Numbered from the stretch's first letter, positions 24,810 through 38,051 are shown. The stretch: DNA of 64,000 nucleotides from Alisma plantago-aquatica (GCA_963693085.1 OY856412.1:346700457-346764456); one strand, 5' to 3'. The notes: generated by a model not told the origin, from the letters alone. Made by a program: numbers and translations.

Positions 24810-25740
24810 TAGTTGAATCACAATACTAATGTTCCATTTAATTTTTCCGTAACGCCTTCCCCCTTCCCTTTCCTCCGCACGCGGCCACTATGCACTCCTC
24901 ACGCTCGCCAGGCTGCCGCAACGGCTATTGACCGGCACCTGTTTATTCTTCCTCTTCCTTTTCCTTTTCCTCTCTGCCTCCTCGCCTATATCTCCTGCTC
25001 CGATCTTCCCCTTTTCTTTCCTAAGCCTTACCCAGAAACCCTAGTTTACCTAGACATATTCTTCCTAGCAACATCCTCTGGGCTTCAGGAAAAGAGAACG
25101 GCCGCCAGCTACAATGATACTCGATGGCGACTCCAGTAGCCACCACCCAGCCGCAGGTAACACCTTGCAAGCTACCCCACACCCAAGCTGTCTTACTCTT
25201 CTTGCTCCTTGTAACTGCTGCTAAGGAAGCAAGTTTCTTGTGGCTTGCGATCTGTCCTGCAAGACATCAACAACCCAGAGCACAAACAACTCCGGCGCCA
25301 CTGGTTTCCCACTCATCTGCACCCACGACCATGGCCATCAACGCAGCTTCCCCCTGACCCTCTTCTTGTCCCAGTTGCCGCTACCTTCCCCCACATGGCG
25401 CTGAGCCACCTACTATGACGGTCGTCGATGATTGCTGTGGTCACAGAAAGTAGTGAAACAAGCTTCCCTCTCCATGGTCATCTACTCAGCCCCGCCACAT
25501 CGTTAACGTGAGGAGTGTGATGTTGGGTCGCACATGGAAACTCCAAACCATCAGCGGTTCTTAACATGCAAATCGACAGTCTGCAAGACTCTTCAAAACC
25601 CCACAACAGATGGACAAATCTCTTTGATTCCAACATCACCTAGCAATAAGATCGTGATCAGCCTCTGCCAACGAAGACCAATCTATCCTTCAGCAATCTC
25701 AATAGCTCTGGCGGCTATAAGAAAAGATTCGTAGTATGTG
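24810..25740. other. GC-rich patch, function unknown
   Basis: C- and CT-rich plus strand with short open frames (24,813-25,139, 25,124-25,357, 25,534-25,734) and the phrase CCAGAAACCCTAG, giving it the look of a 5' leader or a GC-rich LTR core. The frames show no recognisable domain and are interrupted by stops. By analogy with the other LTRs here, which have GC-rich cores, I suspect transposon leader sequence, but a degraded host exon cannot be excluded. Confidence 0.3.
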
Positions 25741-26265
25741 CCAACACTGTTTCAGATCAAGGGATGACCACCTAAATCCTCCCTCACATGAATTTTTCCC
25801 TTGATCCATTCCTGGAGAAGCATCATCACAGTGCAAAGCAACCAAGAATAACTACATCTTCACCAGAAACCAATCACAAGACATCAGTTCTATATGAAGC
25901 CGTGAATGTGAGGTGATCTTTACTATTTCTGAATTTGGAAATAATCAACTAAGTACAATATAACCATAATTAGAAAAACACTAAAGGAAACATGTAATCA
26001 AATTAAGAAGATGAACTAGTTGGTTGTTTTTATACTAAGGTTATCACATAGTTTACACATATGAGACATTGCTAGGGTATAAACAATGTATTTAGTAACT
26101 TCATCATTCCTTATATTATGAATGATTCGTGAATATGTTGTTTGATATTAAAATTGCCTATAAAACCTAGTTATAACTAGCTAGGTTACCTTTATGAATT
26201 GCCCTATTGCATATAATAGTATATATATTGATAAATGTAAACTAGTAAATAGCAACTTTTGAAAG
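25741..26265. other. AT-rich intergenic DNA
   Basis: Nothing recognised: no motif, repeat pair or usable open frame. Confidence 0.4.
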
Positions 26266-26363
26266 TATATTTTGTTTTGTTGAGCATACCCTAAATACTA
26301 AGGCTATTCATTTTATGATGAATAACCTTAGTATTTAGGGTATGCTCAACAAAACAAAATATA
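26266..26363. repeat. Near-perfect 98-bp hairpin
   Basis: Arms of about 46 bases starting TATATTTTGTTTTGTTGAGC are reverse complements with a single mismatch (C against T opposite the second arm) and a loop of about six bases. GGTTATTCATTTTATGA from near the loop recurs at 26,425-26,441. No target duplication or terminal motif of a known MITE family was seen. Confidence 0.9.
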
Positions 26364-28628
26364 GTTTAAAATAGTGCTCCTATACTTTTGGTCTTAGTAA
26401 TATTTTACCTTATAAAAAAAAAGGTTATTCATTTTATGAATTGAATACCCTAGACGATTATATTTAGTTAGGGCATTTGAATATGCAAGGTGAATATGCG
26501 AAGTCTACTTAGTTACATTGATATGATCTAAATAAATCAATATATAAGAGAACGTATACATATATAGAAGATTTATTTTGCAAAATTATGTTTGTGTAAA
26601 ATTATATTCTAAGAGAATTACTCATACTTTTGTGTGTGTCATATCATAACCCTAAATTTATCTCATAAGAACATGTTGATGTATAGTATCTCATATAATG
26701 CATATCACCGAATATAGCTGACCTAATTGAGCTATATGCCATTAAGAGAGAAATTGACATTATAAGGCCTAAATTGGAAGAATGTATATTATTACCCATA
26801 CAAATATGCAACCTAACCATATTTTCGCTTAAGTACAAAAAAGGATATTTCAACTAAAATGGTTATCTAATGAAACCTATATCTAATTAGGATTGAAAAC
26901 CCGAATATTCCCTTGGTTGTTGGGGACTAGAACAAGAATAAAATTAAAATTATAATAGGAATTTACACACATGTTTCTTTGGTTTAAGTAACATGCATAA
27001 TGTGTTACTAGGATAAATAATTGACTCTGGGGAACCAAGAGTGATAATTGAGTTAACAATTAGTCTTGAATAACATATATGTATTCTTGCCTATTTAATT
27101 TTTGGCAGTAAACTGACTAAATTATTCTTATAATGAGGCATTCTTGTTAATTGGCCTTTTTACTTGTTTCACGATGAAAATGTCCATATTCTCTAAAATT
27201 GACAACTATCACGTTGTTTTGGGTCTATGACCCCACCTACATTGTTGTTTGGATTTGAAATTGTGATTGATGACTTATACCATATATTCCACTCTATTAC
27301 GCATGTTTGATAATTTAGCTAGATATCTATTGTATGGATCATGAGCATAACTTCTAGGGCATGCTATTCCACTCGAGGTGTGCTATTCCACCTCTTTTAA
27401 TACAGGTGCACACTACTTCTACCCAGGGTGTGCTATTCCACCCATTCTTTATAGAGATCTAGTGGTGACTTAGTCATAGTATATCTATTTAGTCTAAATA
27501 TATCTGCATGAGAATATATTTGGTTGTTGTGATACTGTAAATTATGGCTAGATTGTTCATCTCAAATATTGTACTTTTAAATTTTAAATGTCTCATTCTC
27601 TTGAAATTCATTCTTTTAAACTTTCCTAACTTTAATGGCCCCTCTTGATGGAACACCCTCTTTTGTACTTAAACTCTTTAAAATGCCCAAAATATTTTAT
27701 AATGCATATATACCAGTTGATACTGATGCATACCTTTTGTGTCCTATATTTTGGGTTGTTCCCAAAACCACCAAGTATTGGTGCTTTGAAGGTCATGGAC
27801 ATATGAAGGTTGGACACCTTAAGTTGTCTTGAGGATAGCTTGGAATGGTCAGGTTGCTCTCTGCAATTGGGGCTCTTATGAGATTAAATGTACTATTTTC
27901 ATTTTGATGTACCACCCTTAGGGTGAGAAACTTATGTACATGGAACATTTTGTAACTCTATAAATAGTTACTATTTCCGCTACTTAATCTTTACAGGCTC
28001 TTATTTTATACCATTTGAGTGGGTCTCTATTAGGTTCCACTCTTTATACATAGCCACTACATAGAATATAGGACTTGGATATGACACGAGTAAGTTGGCT
28101 AGAGCAAAACACATTTGAACCTTTTTTGTTCTTTTCTAATCTTTTTAAGATGATATCCAGGTGAGAATATTTTCACATATACAATCGATTCATAATCAAA
28201 TAGAAAGAAGTATTCCTACTCGCTCCATTGGGAATCTTGAACATTTATAAATTCGTGAAGCATATATTTACAACCACACTACATATAGAGATATTACATT
28301 GCTTTGTCCTTGATTAAAAGAATTCTTTATTTAGAACATTGGAGGAACTACATTATACATGGACATATACTGACTAGATTTTACATTAAAATACTGCTAG
28401 AAGCTTTTGTGGAAGACTTTTCTAAATATGTTTTTATCATCTTTCTCGGTAGGATTTCTTAAATAATGCTACCAACTCGGTGAATAAATATTCACAAAGA
28501 AGACAAAATAATAAAAATATCATTAATTGAATGGACATTCTAAAACACTAAGAATAACTAAATGAAAATTTTTCTTAACTTGAATACTTAATCTATTAGT
28601 ACTTTTACTAATTCCCTTAACCAATATA
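26364..28628. other. AT-rich intergenic DNA with small tandem motif
   Basis: No gene recognised. Between 27,360 and 27,445 the phrase TGCTATTCCAC(C) occurs three times about 25-70 bases apart. A 61-65 aa open frame pair at 27,632-27,832 on both strands has no recognisable motif. Confidence 0.4.
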
Positions 28629-28688
28629 GATAGAATCAAAACATGTGAAAGAATTGCAGATAGAATCAAAACATGTGAAAGAATTGCA
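28629..28688. repeat. 30-bp perfect tandem duplication
   Basis: Two exact head-to-tail copies of a 30-base unit beginning AGATAGAATCAAAACATGTG. Identity of the copies points to a recent replication-slippage event. Confidence 0.95.
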
Positions 28689-29963
28689 ACAAGCTACAAT
28701 CTTATCATATAAAACATAAAGTTGACATGGGATTCTATGTTTACTAACTAGAAACCCAATTTAAAATGGGCCTCTCCATGTTTGACATTGGTTGTTCTAT
28801 CAACTAGCAAGATAAGGTGGACTCCTCCGGTAAGTTTGGGTACAAAGGCGAGAGTCAATAAACTCTGGCTTAAACTTCCTACACTAGTTGTTCCATAAGT
28901 TATGATGTCATGGTGCCTTTATTTTCAAGTCCAACCGTCAAATGACTACATAGTCAATGGTTGAAGGACTCAAGTGCCCATCCCTGAAATGTCAATTCAA
29001 AGCGCAAATGCAGAAGCACGAAGGCTTAACATACATGAACATATAACAAGATAAAAGTACCAATCATAATCTGAGCATTCAACACGATATATTAAGCAAC
29101 ATTGTTTTATTATAAGATTTCAATTACATGTTCAAGAGTACAATTTTACAAGTCTGCCCATGAATACTAGGGCTCTTACAACAAATACACCTAACATAGC
29201 TCACCAAAACCATCACTTCTAGCCATCTCTATACCTATAAAATATGTGAAATAAGGCAGGTCAAGCACACGAGGTGCCAAGTATAGGGTAAGAGATACAT
29301 ATACATAAGCATTGCATAACTTGAGAAGGCTTGCAGGAGTAAACAAGCAAGAATAAATAAGTTAAGTACTTAGCAAAGAGAGTGCCCATATTTTATACCA
29401 TTTTATTCTAATTATACCATCAATATCATGTATCATAAGGCCTTTGATCAACTTCCCATTGGAAGGATCAATAAGGGTGCTTAAGATTAGCTAACCCTTT
29501 TACACATGAGGGACCTCAATAAGCAATCATTGAGCAAAACCTTGTTTCAAAATTCATATAATGGAGTTGTATATTATGTGTCCAAGTTATAAAACAATGA
29601 GACGAGACAAGCATCGAGTACATACTAGAATACTACATGGTAATAGTTGAGCAAGTAAACAAGCATACATATGTATCACATTTGAAGTAAGAAAGCCATA
29701 GTCATATAATTATTATAGCCCAAACCTGATTCAGAGATTTATAACTTAACCATATCCATGACCATCTATCCACAAACAACACCTGATTAAGATCAAGGTT
29801 ACATACATGCATTAGATTCTCATCATTAATCCTAACTAGTATCATTTTAGGGTTTTGACCAAGTAAGGTTCCAAGTTGATTATTGGTACATTAAATGATC
29901 TTATAGTGGTTTAGAGTCCTTCATGAAGGTGGGGTTCAAGTTTCATATCATTTGGATGATCCA

Positions 29964-32951
29964 TGTGATGACCCCAATTATTGTATACTTTCCACGATGG
30001 CATTCCTTAGATATGCCGCACTCATATCTATAAGATGTCAAAAGGGAAACTATAAGGGATAAGAAGTCAGGTCATTGTTCACAAACATCATTCAAGTAGT
30101 CACACAACCATCATTCATGATAATAAAAGGTCATATTACATTATTCACTGGAACAAGAAAAGTTTCTTAAGGAAACAAAATACATAGGACATAGACATCC
30201 TATGCATCATCTAATGAAATGAAACAAGTAACTAAATAGAAAAAAAGATGAGAGGCATCCATCTAGCTAATCATCCTCCATGATAATTATTTAATATCTT
30301 CAGGTACTTTGAGATGAATTACTTGTTCATTGTACCTAGAAAATACGAGAAACAAACAATCAAAATAAAGTTGGTATGTGGCTGAAAGATACAATACTAT
30401 GCTGGCATATTTAAAATATTGAGTAAAGATGAAAAGAAATGAAAATGTTATTTAAGGAAGAAAATCAGGTAAACCCAAGTTATTAATCATATTTCAATGG
30501 ACATGTATTACTATGGTGGGCTTAGCGCAATCAAGATCTTTATTATGGGTCCATTCCCTACGTACCTTGTACCATTAGGGATCTCCTGTGTACCACGTAC
30601 CATTAAGGAGGTTCTAGCCAACACTAATACTTTCCCTCTCTAATAGGGATATTAATGAACACCATCAATACTACATTCCATTTTCTTTCCATAGTGTTCT
30701 TCATGTTCAAGGTGGAAAGTATCAATGTGTATAAATATACATCCAAGCGAGATTATACAACTAAATTCAAGCAAGTACTCATAATTATAGAATTCAGAAA
30801 AACTCATCATATAATTATATCCATGTACCTTGAATCTCAGATCTGGATTTCACAAGTCTAGAATAAAAGAGTAGATCACTCTGAAAGGAAAATAAAAACC
30901 TAATGTCATTGTGTGTTCTTAACACCTCATATTAGGGTTTTTGATTCACTAGGGTTTTCATTTAAGGTCTTGAGTTTAGATTAGGGTATTATAGAGATGA
31001 TCCTCGAGTTAGAGATTAGATTATGGATTCAAATATTTAGGATGGTTAATTTTCCTTATTTACCATTATTGGAAAAGAGATAAATAGACCATTCATGAGG
31101 TGTTAGGGAATACAAGTCCACTATTAATCAACAACCTAGGATTTTGGGTTAGAGGACATATGATTGTATTGATGCCTCAGGGTTTTTCATAAATGTTGAT
31201 CCCTGTAATTATATTCATTTTCTATAGGTTAATTTAATAGTAGAACATAATTAAAGTTATAAAAGGGTACATCGATTCTAGGATTGGTTTTAGGTACATG
31301 TGATAATTTATATATGTTCTTCTCATTTTTCTGAGAACATCGATATTTTATGGGGATTTTTCAAATACTAGAATCATTTATTATTGATTTTATAGGATCA
31401 ACCAATTAGAAAAAGGCTAGCATTTTAAAAGAAAAATAATAAAGGAAAAAGAGGTCAGGCCTCGTGGATCAGAGGAGGGATCTGGATCTACGGATCCTCC
31501 CTTAATCCATGAGCAAGCCTTGGCTAATAGGGTCAAGCCAGGGTCCAAAAGAACTAAAAATCCCATGTGTGGAAGATATGCAGGTGCGACATGCATGGTC
31601 AAAGTGGGTAACTTGTCCACTTGATTCTTCCTCCTCTTGTGCCATGGTAGCAGAGAAGGAAGGAGAGATGGGAGGTGATTGTTTGGGTAGATAGGTGGGT
31701 GTTGAGGTGTGGGTTGAGCTCGTGGTGTCACACCGATATCAGGGACCCTAGAATGGTCACCGAAGATGGACTATAACTCAAGTTTTGATCAAGTAGGTAG
31801 AGATGAAATGGAGATGGGATTTTAGACATTAACCTTCCTTCAGGATTAATTTAGGGAATGTGAAGCTTCACAGGGTTTGGAGATGTGTCTGCAACCTCTA
31901 GGAAGCTTAGAGGAGCTCTAGACATCGTCAGAAATAGAGCTTCAAAGCTCAGTTGTAGGAGCTTGCCGACCCATGTATTGGTTCTTTCGTAGCTCCTACA
32001 AAGGGTGTCATTCGCTTCACCGGGGTCCTAGGGATGTGTGAACTTGGTTGATTGGAAGGATGAGGTTTCAGGAGTGAGGGGATGCTCTGGGTCTGGTAAG
32101 GTGAAGGTGGTTCAGGTCAGGGAGGATGGGGTGGCCCACAGTGCAATTGAGAGATGAGGATGAAAAAAAGGAGGTGGAGTGGTTGTTTTGGATTCCTTAA
32201 ATAGGCGTTAGGTGGTGAGGGTGAAGATTCCCTAAACTAGATGCCGCCATCAGGTGAGAAGTGTGAGGATAAGTGAGTCAGTTATCCCTGTTCCGAGGGC
32301 GTGCATCGACGTGGAAGGGGTCGTTGAGGTCATCTCAGCGAGAGGAGCCCTTCCTCCAAAAATCACTTAGAAACTTGGTCAAGATTGTTAAGTAAAGGGG
32401 GAAGAAATATAGCATAGTAGTCGACTAAGAATCCATGAATTGTGGGAGGTTAGGGACATAGTCTCTGCCGTTGATTCCCAACAAATTCACGAGCGATCAT
32501 ATCTGACAACTCAGAAAAATACCCCAATAAAGGGGTCCACACCCAGGCTTCCAAAGGTCTGCATGACATTTAAATGTCACACCTGGCCGATAAATCACAG
32601 GACTAAGGAATTAGACTTAATAAATTATATTATGTACATTAAATTCAATTGCTTATAGCTCTTAGATGGTTTATGAAATTAAAGTGAAAATTTAAGTAGA
32701 GATTTATGATGTCATTATCTAACTTCATGTTATAAAATTTGGATTGAAATTCAAATGTTGATCATGGTTATTGACTAAGTACACTAATGCACATAATTTA
32801 CCCTTATTTTAATTTAGGGTTTGCATTATTTAAAAATTTTGTGTATCCAAAAGATCAAAATAATAGAGGGAGATGGTTAAAGGTATTTTAGCAAATAACT
32901 TGATAAAATTTGTAGACTGAGAAAGTAATGTAAAAAACTCACTTTGTCACA
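29964..32951 (-). repeat. 3' LTR of chromovirus
   Basis: Plus-strand boundaries are TGTGATGACC and GTCACA, giving TGTGA/TCACA inverted ends. Collinear with 38,069-38,206 plus 46,404-49,253. Contains a GC-richer block (31,440-32,340). A frame opening with GTG at 31,731 on the minus strand resembles one at 48,035 in the other LTR. Confidence 0.88.
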
Positions 32952-32971
32952 TTCTCCCCTCTTTTTAAAGA
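32952..32971 (-). other. Polypurine tract of chromovirus
   Basis: On the minus strand the run AAAAAGAGGGGAGAA directly precedes the LTR start TGTGACAAAG at 32,951. Confidence 0.75.
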
Positions 32972-32984
32972 ATTGTTTCCTCAA

Positions 32985-33420
32985 AATTCAAACATCATGG
33001 AAAAGATGCGGATATTTCCACTCAATCTCTAACTTGAGATCTCAGGCGGCGTCAGACTGATCATGGTGGTTCCAGAGAATTTTCACTATATCTATGAACC
33101 GGTTGATGCGAAGCTCCTTTGTCTTGGAATCGAGAATTCTAATTGGGGATTCAACATAAGTTAGACCATGTTTCAACTCTAGAGGCTCATGATTCAGAAT
33201 GTGACTGGGGTTTTTGACATAAGGCTTCCAATTAGATTCATGGAAGACATTGTGCATAACACTATACTGAGGTGGAAAAGCAAGACGATAAGAACATTCA
33301 TCAACCCTTTCTAGGATCTCAAAGGGTCCCACAAAGGGAGGAATGAGATTTCCTTTGTTCTTTTCCAAAGCTCATATAGGTCTGATCTTTAGAAAAACAT
33401 GATCACCTTCCTTGAACTAA
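32985..33420 (-). pseudogene. Chromovirus integrase C-terminus and chromodomain
   Basis: Minus-strand frame from 33,368 reads FVGPFEILERVDECSYRLAF, then HNVFHESNWKPYV, LTYVESPIRILDSK and VKILWNHHDQSDAA. These match the pol tail and chromodomain of Tekay/Del elements (GPFEI..RVG...YRL.LP, HDVFHVS.L, VKVLW..H..EEATWE). A TGA at 33,045-33,047 (minus strand) replaces the Trp codon expected after DAA. The frame resumes DLKLEIEWKYPHLF. The chromodomain normally targets integration to heterochromatin. Confidence 0.82.
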
Positions 33421-33700
33421 CGTTCCTACTGGTGAGCATCTGCATAAGATTTCTTCCTATCCTGAGCCCACTTCACCATTTGCCTAATAAGCCATCTTTG
33501 TATGTATACTACTGCATCTCCTCATATTTCATCAAAGAGTGATCCCCAATGTCATCCCAATGTAGCGAAGATCTTCTTGGTCAGCCACTGAAAACTTCAT
33601 TGGGAGGCATTCCAAAACTCGCCTGATAGCTATTATTATAGGAAAACTCTGCTAAAAGCAAAGAATGGTTCCACGAGCCTTCCCAATTATGAACAAAAGC

Positions 33701-34220
33701 TCAGAGAAGATCCTGCAGAATCTGTACAGTACGTTTTGACTTCCGATCTGTATGTAGATGGTATGTTGTACTGAAGATCAACATGGTGCCCAATTCTTCT
33801 TGAACCTGCTTCCACAACTTTGAAGTGAACTTTGGGTCCCTATCCAAAACAATAGATGTTGGAACTCCATGCGGACGTACTGTCTCCCGTATAAAGAGAT
33901 CGACCACCTCAAAAACTTTTGCAGTAGTCTTCACAGGGAGAAAATGAGCTGACTTTGTGAGACAATCCATTATAACCCATCCAGCATCATATCCCTTTCT
34001 TATCCTAGGTAGCCCCACCACAAAATCCATGGTGATGTGTTCCCATTTCCATTCTTAGATTTCAAGGGGTTGCAGTAGACCACCTAGCCTCTGGTGCTCT
34101 CCCTTGATTCTCTATCATGTCAGACATCTGGACACAAATTCAGAAATATCACACTTCATGCCCCTCCATAAGAACTGACGTTGTAGGTCTTTGTACATCT
34201 TAGTTGTGCTGAGATGAACT
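33701..34220 (-). pseudogene. Chromovirus integrase core
   Basis: The HHCC zinc-binding tail is readable as QFLWRGMKCDISEFVSRC at about 34,180-34,120, with two stops where the second Cys-containing segment is expected. The core frame from 34,030 gives MDFVVGLPRIRKGYDAGWV, SAHFLPVKTT and VLDRDPKFTSKLW, containing the first two Asp positions of the DDE triad. The frame is lost near 33,700. It resumes as HNWEGSWNHSLLLAEFSYNNS, containing the E-region, at about 33,690-33,630. Confidence 0.85.
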
Positions 34221-34408
34221 GTGTACTTTGACCCATTTGCCTCAATGAGAATCTGTATCTTCACAGCTGACATCTCAGGAACCCACATATGATTCTTGTA
34301 TCGAAGACCACCATGAAGACCTACAGATAGATGTGTTTGGGGCTTTGACAGTAGAGAGGAGAGCTCCTCAAGATCAGGACTACCATTTTGTGCCTGAAGA
34401 AATTCAGA

Positions 34409-34900
34409 CTAAAGACCAGACATGATAGAGATGTTGTTGACCTGGAGATAATCAGACTGAAAGTATGTCTTCCAGTCTACTAGATCCTCCATGTTCCTCC
34501 ACTCGGGAACATATAATGATCCACATACTTCCCTTTTTCTATTAAGAGCATCATCAACTACATTAGGCTTTCCTGGATGATAGTCAATAGTAAAATCATA
34601 GTCTTTCAAATACTCAATCCACCGACATTGACACAGGTTCATGACCTTCTGAGTCAGGATGTATTTTAGGATTTTGTGGTCCGTGAAGATATTGAATGTT
34701 GCTCCATACATGTAGTGCCTCTAGATTTTGAGAGCATGAATGATTATAGAAAATTCCAAATCATGTGTGGGATGATAAAGTTCATTAGGTTTTAGCTGTC
34801 TGTATGCAAGGGCCACCACCTTTCCATGCTATTGTAGGACACATCCTAACCCATTTCTCAAAGCATTAATAAAGATCACAAACCATTCATTTCTAAAAGG
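34409..34900 (-). pseudogene. Chromovirus RNase H domain
   Basis: Frame from 34,711 reads FNIFTDHKILKYILTQK, then RWIEYLKDYDFTIDYHPGKPN and VVDDALNRK, matching the end of the gypsy RNase H domain (VYTDHKSLKYIFTQ, RWLELLKDYD, YHPGKANVVADALSRK). Preceding sequence to about 34,900 carries the rest of the domain in broken frames. Confidence 0.85.
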
Positions 34901-35099
34901 TAGAACTTGAACAAGGGTTGATGTCAATTTCTACTTTAAATCCTAGAAATTGGACTCACAAGCAACTAACCCGATGAAATGCTCGTCCTTCCAAGTAAGC
35001 TTAGTCAGAGGAAGTGCAATTTTGCAAAATTTGGGAATCAAGCGATGATAATATCCGACTAAACCCAAGAAGCTTTGGATTTTAGAAGGGTTTCAAGGA

Positions 35100-35850
35100 G
35101 GTTGCCAATCAAGAGCAGTAAACACTTTTACAGGATCAACATATATGTTACCCCTAGAAATGATGTGGCCAAGAAACATGACTTTATCAATCTATAATTC
35201 TCAATTAGAGAGATTGCCATAGAATTTCTGAGCTTGAAGGATTTGAAGGACTGCCTTTAAGTGCTCACTATGCTTCTCCATGGAGTTAGAATAAATCAAG
35301 ATATCATCAATGAAGACGACCACAAACTCATCAAGATAATGATTGAAGATTTTGTTCATTAGATTGATAAATACTCCAGGTGAGTTGGTCAACTGAACGG
35401 TATTACAAGAAATTCATAATGTCCATAACGAGTTTGAAAAGTAGGTTTAGAAATATCAGAATCTTTGACTTTAAGTTGATGGTAGCCAGAATAAAGATTA
35501 ATCTTAGAGAAGACTCTGGAACTACAAAGCTGATAAAAATGGTCATCAATGTAAGGGATGGGATACTTATTTTTAATAGTGGCCTGGTTCAACATGCGGT
35601 AGTCAATACACATATACATATAGCCATATTTCTCTTTGAAAAAAAGAACAGGTGCACCCCAAGGAGAAACACCATGACAGATAAAACCTTTGACAAGAAG
35701 TTCTTGTAATTGTTTCTTCAACTCCATAAGCTCAGTAGAAGCCATCCTATATGGTGCCCTGGAAATCATAGTGGTTCCAGGAAGAAGATCTATGGAGAAC
35801 TCAATGTCTCTATTTGAAGGCAGCCTAGGAAGCTTCTCCACTCATCAAGA
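35100..35850 (-). pseudogene. Chromovirus reverse transcriptase
   Basis: Frame from 35,841 reads [59 protein letters not shown], and [12 protein letters not shown] followed by [14 protein letters not shown] frame change leads to 35,392-35,201 with VFIDDILIYS, the catalytic Y/F-x-DD box. This is a nearly complete gypsy RT palm with one frameshift at about 35,390 and several substitutions. The longer frame starts at GTG after an upstream stop, so no true start is implied. Confidence 0.9.
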
Positions 35851-36189
35851 AAGTCACGTGCCACCTCTAGTTTTTCTACAGGCCCGCTACTAGGACTGGT
35901 ATCTGAGACTAATGCGAGGAAGACTTTACATCCTTTAGAAATGAGATTTTTAGCTTTTAGAGAGAGATTATAATATTATTATAGAATCTCCTTCCCCTAT
36001 GGATCACCAAAGGACAAGAATGAGGTTGAGAGAGAACTACCATCTTGTTTCTACAGTCAATCTAAACATGATACTTGTATAGACAATCCATACTAACTAT
36101 AATACCGAAGTCTTCCATAGTTAAGAGGAGAATTCAAAGGGCATGTCATGATTTTCGAATTTTAGAGGTAGGACATCATTTTATGTAAT

Positions 36190-36330
36190 GTGGTGAGTAT
36201 TTTGCCACTAGGAGTTGACACATCAAGAATATACCCCAAGTCTCTTATATGTAGATGTAACATAGATGCTAGATTTCAAGAAATGAATGTATTTGTAGAT
36301 CTAGAATCAAATAAATCTTTAACAAGATGA
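36190..36330 (-). pseudogene. Chromovirus aspartic protease relic
   Basis: The minus strand at about 36,322-36,200 reads KDLFDSRSTNTFIS then a stop and NLASM. The retropepsin motif is normally LFDSGATHSFIS, so the active-site DSG has become DSR and the enzyme would be dead even without the stop. Confidence 0.7.
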
Positions 36331-36517
36331 TCATTTAGGAATACAATGCCTACACATTATAATTATATCATGAATAATTTGAAGGCATTAAAAAAGATAT
36401 TAGATATATGGAAATAATTAAGGTTACCTTTAACAAGCTGACTGTAATTTGCCTTAGCTTCCTATGTAGTCCGTGTGAATACTCTGGCATTGCAGTGTCC
36501 ATGAAGTGGTGAAACAC

Positions 36518-37545
36518 CTACTGTAGGGTTGCCAAACATGGACCGAGTCCAACACTTGGCGATGAAATGGCCCTCCTTCTTGCAGTTGTAGAAGACCGGA
36601 TTAGGATGATGACATACCCCACCATTGAATCTCCCACAAGTTTTGCACTTGGGATGATTTGTCCTATAATGATTCTGGTGGTTTTTTTATCATCGTTTAC
36701 CTGAACCTCCTCCTTTTCCCGATTCCTTGTTATTATGGCCAAAGTGGAACTTACTAGACTTATCTTCCTAGGTGGTGGTTAACCTTAGGTATCCCATACT
36801 TGAAGGGTTCTGCAAACCCTATTTCCTTTCTTGCTTAAGGGCCATAGTTAGGGCTTCATCTATGTTTTTGAGACAGGAGGTGATGACTAGAGATTTCAGA
36901 TGGGTGGCTAGGAAGTCAACATAATGCTCCAAGAGGAAATCCATGGTCTTAATGGGGGTATAACGCTCCAGAAGCCTAAACATCTAGGTGTAGTCATCCA
37001 TCGAGAGACTACCATGATTAAGCTTAGTGTACATTATCTCCTTCCTCTTCCTCTCATCTATGGGCATAAAACAATCAGCGAAGATGGTTTTGAAGGATTC
37101 CCATTCCATGCTATCCACTTCTTATCCCCTATTCCCATCATAGTTTTTCCACCAGATTTTATCCCCTCTCTTTAGCAGTTGTGTGGCAAATTTGACCTTC
37201 TTTTCAGTTGGTACTTCTAGGTTACAGAAGGTATTTTCCATAGACAGGGTCCAGGCTTCAGCCTTATCCACTACGTCGGGCTGGTCTTCCCCCCAAAAGG
37301 TGTTAGGGTTAAGTTTGATGAAATCTAGAACAATCACCTCCTTCGTCCTAGATGAACTGGGTTTAGGGGTTTCTTTTAGGGCAAAAGTCTCCATGAAGTC
37401 TAGGAGGACTTTCTTTTGTTCTTCCCATCTATCCCTGGCCATTTTCTTAGAATTAGGTTCTTCATGAGTTTTAGGTTCCTTCCTCTTGTTATAGGATGAT
37501 TATTCATAAGCATTAGAGTTACGAGTCTTTGAAGGCATCATGAAA
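36518..37545 (-). pseudogene. Chromovirus gag with zinc knuckle
   Basis: The minus-strand reading begins near ATG at about 37,541 and meets an early stop. It continues from ATG 37,442 with MARDRWEEQKKVLLDFMETF, then FIKLNPNTFWGEDQPDVVDKA and KKVKFATQLLKRGDKIWW. This matches the retrotransposon gag domain (F....P..F.G..DP..A..W). Several frame changes follow. Near 36,595-36,548 the phrase VFYNCKKEGHFIAKC is the CCHC zinc knuckle, with the first Cys apparently replaced. Confidence 0.82.
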
Positions 37546-38051
37546 ATTAGGTGAAATACATCAGATTTTTTTGTCTTTTTCTCTCTTTTTTTGAATTATA
37601 TTATATTACATTATTCTTATTTATTGGTTACTCATGACCTTAGTGTTATGATTTATGGAGGATACCCTAATAATCTTTATCAGTCGGTCCTTAGGACTTA
37701 TAAATAGAGTGACTCATTCCTAACCTTATATCATAGAGATGAGAGGGAAATATAAAATAAAGATGATAGGGAAATTTTTTATAGAGATGATGAGAGGGAA
37801 TATCGAGAGATGATAATGGTACTTAATTAAGGTATGCTCAAGAAGTAGGGGACACTTAGGGTATTGGCCATGTAGACTTGTACTGTCATATAGGTAGCCT
37901 CGTGATTACCAAGCAAAGTGGCTCAGAGACATTAGCCAAACCCATGACAGATGTTATCCTAGTGCCTCCACCCTTCATATCCACAACTCTAGGACCACCC
38001 TAGACTCACAATAGGGTAAATGAGGTTTGAGGTGAGTATGAAGTGTGAACA

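Noticed and set aside
24813..25357. Two overlapping frames that could be a proline-rich or cell-wall protein
   Set aside because: Composition is simple, no signal peptide or motif is convincing, and the frames shift within a short distance.
35380..35709. 109-codon plus-strand frame
   Set aside because: It is the antisense shadow of the chromovirus reverse transcriptase.
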